A program made the translations under genes and the position numbers. Below the pieces are notes generated by a model, which saw nothing but the letters and a program-made list of their open reading frames with translations, had not been told where the DNA came from and ran no database searches. Positions 7,268 through 11,036 of a DNA stretch of 11,036 nucleotides are shown in pieces (the first letter of the stretch is position 1; each line of letters starts with the position of its first letter). This stretch comes from Actinomortierella ambigua (taxonomy: Eukaryota; Mortierellomycota; Mortierellomycetes; Mortierellales; Mortierellaceae): positions 1 to 11,036 of the forward strand of contig JAAAJB010000838.1 in assembly GCA_016098155.1 (NCBI GenBank). Reading direction: 5' to 3'.

Positions 7268-9516
7268 TTAGTAACCCATTGGATGGTGCTGGGATTGCGG
7301 ATGAGGATGTTGCTGGTATTGATTGGGGTGTGGGTGTGGCATGGGTAACTGTTGAGGTTGTTGGTGCGCAAACTGAGGGTGCATAGGCTGCATAGGATGC
7401 TGGTGGAAACCTGCCACCGTGGGCTCACAGAGCTGCTGTTGCATCTGCAGCTGTTGCTGTTGTTGCTGCTGCTGATGCTGCTGCTGTTGCAATGCCGCCG
7501 CCGCTGCTTGCTTGGCTGCCTCCTCTTCGGCCTTCTTGTGGCGCCTCCAAGCCTTTCGAAGCTCTTTAAATTCTATAATTTTTTTTTCCATTTACCAAGG
7601 AGAAAGAACAGCGTTAGCAAGTCAACGGTAAGAGAGAGAGAAAGAGAGGAGAAAGCGAGGAGCCAAGGCCCAAGAAATGAGCTTACCAGAAGGATGACGC
7701 TTAGGGCCGTGCTTTTGCATGTTGACATGGGCGTTCAGATGGTTCAAAGTGCCGTAACTCTTTTCACAGTCACCCCAGTTGCACACGTAAAGACGCTCAA
7801 TCTCATCGAATCGACGGCGTGGGCGTTTCTTGGTGGTGGTCACGCCCGAAAGAGACACAAAGGGGTAGCCTTTGCCACTACCAGTGGGAACATCTCCCGC
7901 CTTGGGCAGCTCTGCGCCTTCCTGACCCGGCCAAACCTGCTGACCTGGAATAGGCTGAGACGACAGAGCGTGAGGCTGTCCAAGATGCGGAGCCGACACT
8001 TGGCCTTGACCAGGAATTGCCATCGATGCATCCATGTACAATCCATTGGCCGAACGTACCATGCCTGAAAGAGGCGTTGCGTTCACCCCCACAAGTCCGC
8101 CACCATGAGTGAAGGGATTGCTGTTGATAAGCGGGCTCGAGCTTGACGATGCTGGGCTGATAAGATTGCCCATTACGAGCCCCGAGCTAGTGTCGATGGA
8201 AGGCACAAATGGGTATGTCACGCGGCGAGGGTATCCTCCTGCGGCGGCAACATTGACTCCTGCAGCGGTAGACATCATCTGAGCTGGTGAAGGGTGGCGA
8301 ACTTGTGTACCATCATGCGACAGAGGCGGAAGTGGTGGTGGTAACTTGGACGAGTTGTTGAGGTAAGGGTCTTGACTTTGGTAAACAACACCCGCTGCTG
8401 CCGCCGAGCCCGGAACATCAACAAACGGAACGGGTGAGGGATAGTAAGGTGTAGCCGTCGTCAAGGGCGCTGTTTGGTCCACGGCCATCATCGTTGGAGC
8501 CGACTGTGTATTCAGCGCCGTTGCCGGGGGGAGGCCATGCGCTGCTGTTGCCGCCGTCGTCTGACCTGGGAAGATGCGATGGAGAGTATCCGATAGGGGT
8601 GGTAACAAAGGTGGCTGCTGTGCAACGGCTTCAGGGATTGTGGCTACTGTGCGTGTGTGGGCATCTGGCGCGACAGGATCGACCCATGCTCCACCATGGC
8701 GCTGTCCAACATCCAGCGAGCTAAGAGCAGCGGTAACTTCGGCTGCTGAGCTGAGCAAAGGCGACTGCTGTGACTGTAGAGGGCTTTGATAAGGTTGTCC
8801 TGGCAAAGGGGCTGACGGCCGTCGGTCTACCATGGGCTGACGACCATATGTTGCGACATTGGCTGTTGGATACACATTTGCTGAAGAGAGATAATGCTGG
8901 TTTGGAGACTGAGAAGGTAGTGCTTTGAGTCCTGAATAGTCTGGTGGTGGATACAAGGAAGGCGACATATACACTGGTGCTGGTGTGTTGCTGGATGTTG
9001 CAGTTTGATTAGTCTCTTGCGTGGAGGACTGGCTGCTTTGAGAAGGTACCATGTTATCTACAAGTATCACATCATCAAGAGTAAGAATATGGTTAGACAT
9101 GGCAGAAGATCATGCTATTTCTCCTTGCCAGTGAAAAGGACATGGCTTGGCGTACCTGATGGAGGCTGAACTGGAGTTAAGGGTTGAGTCACTTCGTCCG
9201 CTACGGGCCCCTTGAGCGTAGCAGGGTTGATACTCTGCGACAGTTCGGTTGCAGCTGTGGATGTTGAAGAGATGGATGCTGTGGAGGAGGACGAGTTGGG
9301 TGCGGATTTGGCCTCGACAGGCTGCTGTGGATGACCAAGCTGACCAGGCTCGAGAATCTGAGCACCTTGGTCGTTCCGGTTGGTTAGGCTACTTTGAGAG
9401 TGGTAGTGTTCACGATAGGAAGAGGTGCTGGAGGAGGGTCGCATCTCGGAGTAAAATGGGTAGGACGATGTTGGCTCGTGTTGCAAGGGACTGTACACGG
9501 AGAGCATGGACGTCAT
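7268..9516 (-). CDS. CON7-type C2H2 zinc-finger transcription factor (3 exons)
   Basis: Exons 9516-9156, 9057-7687 and 7572-7268 join in frame to give about 678 residues ending HPMGY. The single C2H2 finger is C546-x4-C551-x12-H564-x5-H570, inside FDEIERLYVCNWGDC and YGTLNHLNAHVNMQKHGPKR, and is followed across intron 2 by EFKELRKAWRRHKK. This whole block is the hallmark of the CON7 family; Con7p in Magnaporthe is a nuclear regulator of conidiation and infection-related morphogenesis. A basic run KKRPRRR at 530-536 is a likely nuclear localisation signal. Residues 1-520 are Ser/Pro/Thr/Gln-rich and probably disordered activation regions. The C-terminus has an acidic-basic helix, then poly-Gln at 606-624 and a His/Gln/Pro tail. 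ATG 9516 is the first in-frame ATG after an upstream TAA; a second lies at 9507. The role in this organism is inferred from the family. Confidence 0.9.
7433..7489 (-). repeat. CAG/CAA-rich tract (poly-Gln) in the C2H2 gene
   Basis: The tract encodes a glutamine run interrupted by His, Leu and Met (QQQQHQQQQQQQQ then LQMQQQ). The mix of CAG and CAA codons suggests an older, partly stabilised repeat. Confidence 0.85.
7573..7686 (-). other. Intron 2 of the CON7-like gene
   Basis: The donor is CTG|GTAAGC and the acceptor AAATTATAG, 114 bp, phase 1, with a CTAAC branch-site candidate. Splicing gives HPS-E-FKELRK, restoring the conserved helix directly after the zinc finger. The intron contains a CT-rich tract and an A9 run near its end. 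Confidence 0.92.
9058..9155 (-). other. Intron 1 of the CON7-like gene
   Basis: The donor is TCAG|GTACGC, the acceptor GATACTTGTAG and the length 98 bp, phase 1, with TCTAAC as branch-site candidate. Splicing joins PPS to DNMVPSQSSQ in frame. An earlier TAG acceptor inside the intron would bring an immediate stop and is unlikely. An alternative is translation starting at ATG 9100 inside this stretch, which I consider less likely. Confidence 0.75.
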
Positions 9517-10178
9517 GGGGGGTGGAGTGGAAAGGGATGTCTGCTTCAAGGGATGTGATGCTTAGTCACACTATTGGACAGTTTTTATGTCGTCAACTGT
9601 CGTATGTCGGCAAGATGCAGACGAGCAACCTGACTTGTTCAGGGAGGAAGGGTGGGGAAAACGGGTGGCAGACAGACGTTGACAGTCAGCTACAGGAGCA
9701 GTAGAAGTTGCACAAGGCCAACAGCAGCAACAAGAGAAAGCAAGAAGTGAGCAAGTTGCGTGAGAAGAAAAGAAGTGGAAAAAAAAGAGGAAACAAAACA
9801 TTTATTAATACACACAGGGCACAGTTCTTTGTCTTTGAGAGTGAAGGAAGGGGCGATGCCAAAAAAAAAATATAATAATAATGAAGAACAATGTGACGTA
9901 GACTTGCGTCCATGGAGTGTAGGTGATGAAGAGAGGAGGCACCCTGCTGGCTGTTTGCTGCGAATAGTAGTAGTGTGGCAGGCATTCAAGCTTGCCTCGA
10001 CCGACCAAGCCGACCACGAAGGAGGAGGTTGACTGGAAGCAGCGCTGAGGGTATTGGAGGATCATTGTACAAACCTGAAGTTTTTCCCTCTCACATCACC
10101 ATCCACTCAACCACGACAGGTCGTCAAGCTGCAAGTAGCTAGAGCTGCAAGAGGAAAGGAGAATGTATACAAGGGAAA

Positions 10179-10219
10179 GAGAGAGAGAGAAAAAAAAGAG
10201 AGAGAGAGAGAGAGAGAGA
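10179..10219. repeat. (GA)n / (CT)n dinucleotide tract
   Basis: Twelve bases of GA repeat, an A-rich interruption and a second GA run of about 21 bases form a nearly pure purine strand on plus. On the C2H2 gene strand it is a CT tract about 35 bases upstream of a strong CAG acceptor-like site. Confidence 0.85.
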
Positions 10220-10305
10220 CGCGAGTGGAGCAGAGCCCTAGCAAGGCAACAAGCACGCAACGGCAATAGAGGAGGGGGAGGGAGATAGCAAGGGTTTAGA
10301 TGGAA

Positions 10306-10333
10306 AGGAGAGGAGGAGGAGGAGGAGGAGGAG
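10306..10333. repeat. (AGG)n trinucleotide repeat
   Basis: An almost perfect AGG run of about eight units lies between the candidate leader donor at 10359 and the GA tract. On the gene strand it reads CCT repeats, continuing the pyrimidine-rich character of the leader. Confidence 0.85.
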
Positions 10334-10360
10334 ACGAGGCTGGTGTGGGATGAGCATACC

Positions 10361-11036
10361 TTGGCAGTTTCGTTAGGGTTGTGGAGAGGGAGTATCGACG
10401 GAAAGATGCACGGGGCTACTGGAAGAGCGACAAGAAAGCAGTTTGAGATGTTTTGACCAAAACCAGTTAGTATCAATTTCAATTCGATAAAATAAATGAA
10501 CACAGCAACAATGAAATCATAATTGTTGGTGTAGAGAGCGGGAGAAGAGGGAAGGTTGGAGCAAGGCAGAGGCGAAAGAAACAGAGAGAGAGATAGAGAA
10601 AGAAGCAAGGAGAAAGGGGTGAAGAGGGAGGTACAACTAGGCGGGAGGGGGGGAATGCGTCAGTGTCGTAGGAATTGAGATGGGAAGGATGGGTGGGTGG
10701 ATGATAGAGTTGAGGGCAGAAAAGAGAGAGAGCTATTGCGTTTTACCGCAATGATTTAAGCGGGGATTTTGCTCGAGGAAAGAAGACGAAGGAGGGAGAG
10801 TGCAGCATGATCCGTTACAGAATGGATGGAAAGTAGAGGTCGCGGTGGGTAGAAAGGTAGGTGGTGTTGGCCGCAAGCTCAAGGGAAAGCGAAAGGAAAT
10901 GCGGCAGACATTGCAGGTGAGTGGGGTGGGGTGGGGTGGGGGAGGGTGTGAATGGGCAGTCATCCCTCTAAACTCCACTCGATAGGACACCGACTCGTGT
11001 AAACAGACATGGACGTCATTGCAGGCGGCAAAAAAA
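10361..11036. other. Right-hand flank; no confirmed gene, possible start of a divergent plus-strand gene
   Basis: The stretch is purine-rich on plus and has no convincing long coding frame. Near the right edge a canonical donor (TTGCAG|GTGAGT at 10917) pairs with an acceptor (GTGTAAACAG ending at 11006) to give a 90-bp intron, close to the other introns. It is followed by an ATG at 11009 in good context (ACATGG) that stays open to the window end. This could be the 5' end of a gene transcribed away from the C2H2 gene, with this region as a shared bidirectional promoter. The evidence is only splice-like signals and an ATG. Confidence 0.25.
10923..10946 (+). other. G-quadruplex-forming run
   Basis: Runs of 4, 4, 4, 5 and 3 G separated by single bases (GGGGT units, then A before the last run) meet the usual G-quadruplex pattern with very short loops. 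It lies on the plus strand, directly after the donor-like GTGAGT at 10917, and upstream of the C2H2 gene leader. Confidence 0.75.

Larger units (their letters stand above)
9517..10360 (-). promoter_or_regulatory. Long pyrimidine-rich 5' leader/promoter of the CON7-like gene, candidate leader intron 10145-10359
   Basis: On the gene strand this region is strongly C/T-rich and holds no recognisable protein gene. A candidate leader intron has donor CCAAG|GTATGC at 10359. Its acceptor, TTTCCTCTTGCAG, ends at 10145, followed 14 bases later by a second TTGCAG. Length is 215 bp, with the (CT)n and (CCT)n repeats lying inside as a giant polypyrimidine tract. A second, weaker pair is GTTTGT at 10074 with CCTGTAG ending at 9690. 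A 99-codon ATG-started frame at 9985-9686 would be an upstream ORF if unspliced. A CCAAT motif (minus strand) is at 9573-9577. None is proven. Confidence 0.45.

Noticed and set aside
7352..8068. Plus-strand 238-codon frame
   Set aside because: It is antisense to exons 2 and 3 of the C2H2 gene; its leucine run is the complement of the poly-Gln tract.
9686..9985. 99-codon ATG-started frame in the C2H2 leader as a separate gene
   Set aside because: It is a hydrophobic low-complexity translation of a T/C-rich stretch, without a domain; noted only as a possible upstream ORF.
10096..10608. Minus-strand 170-codon frame rich in Leu and Ser
   Set aside because: It is the translation of CT and CCT repeats and crosses good splice signals; it is not protein-like.
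1..11036. CRISPR arrays, tRNA or rRNA genes, intact transposons with terminal repeats
   Set aside because: I saw no spaced direct repeats, no tRNA T-loop context, no rRNA-like stretch, and no terminal inverted repeats that I could pair around the relic by eye.

Overview
The window reads as nuclear DNA of a filamentous fungus. Both clear genes are split by short GT-AG introns of about 95-115 bp with CTAAC-type branch sites, encode long Ser/Pro/Gln/His-rich proteins, and match eukaryotic RNA-binding and fungal C2H2 regulator families. Intron size, composition near 50% GC (estimated by eye), simple GA/CT repeats and the type of relic in the middle suggest an early-diverging lineage (Mucoromycota, perhaps Mortierella-like). 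That placement is inference.

Layout, everything confident being on the minus strand. (1) 110-4120: a four-exon gene for a ~1240-residue R3H-SUZ protein with an RRM-like C-terminal segment, probably a cytoplasmic mRNA-binding protein. Its 5' leader lies above 4120 and may hold a small intron. (2) 4330-5071: no convincing gene. (3) 5072-6540: a decayed protein-coding relic broken across all three minus frames by frameshifts and stops. From memory of the family, its best-preserved segments resemble large TnpB/Fanzor-type (IS200/IS605 OrfB-like) RuvC proteins abundant in Mucoromycota. It also carries a local 15-bp tandem expansion. (4) 6541-7267: 3' flank of the next gene, with a poly(A) signal and an 8-bp tandem repeat. 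(5) 7268-9516: a three-exon gene for a ~678-residue CON7-type C2H2 transcription factor. (6) 9517-11036: a long, pyrimidine-rich (on the gene strand) leader/promoter with CT and CCT repeats and a candidate leader intron. At the extreme right there are a G-quadruplex-forming run and signals that could mark the start of a divergent plus-strand gene.

The two intact genes are both gene-expression regulators, one post-transcriptional and one transcriptional. Nothing in the sequence shows that they act together. The main unexpected item is the relic between them: a dead insertion of a nuclease-like family whose putative catalytic segment is frameshifted and altered. No intact new system was found.
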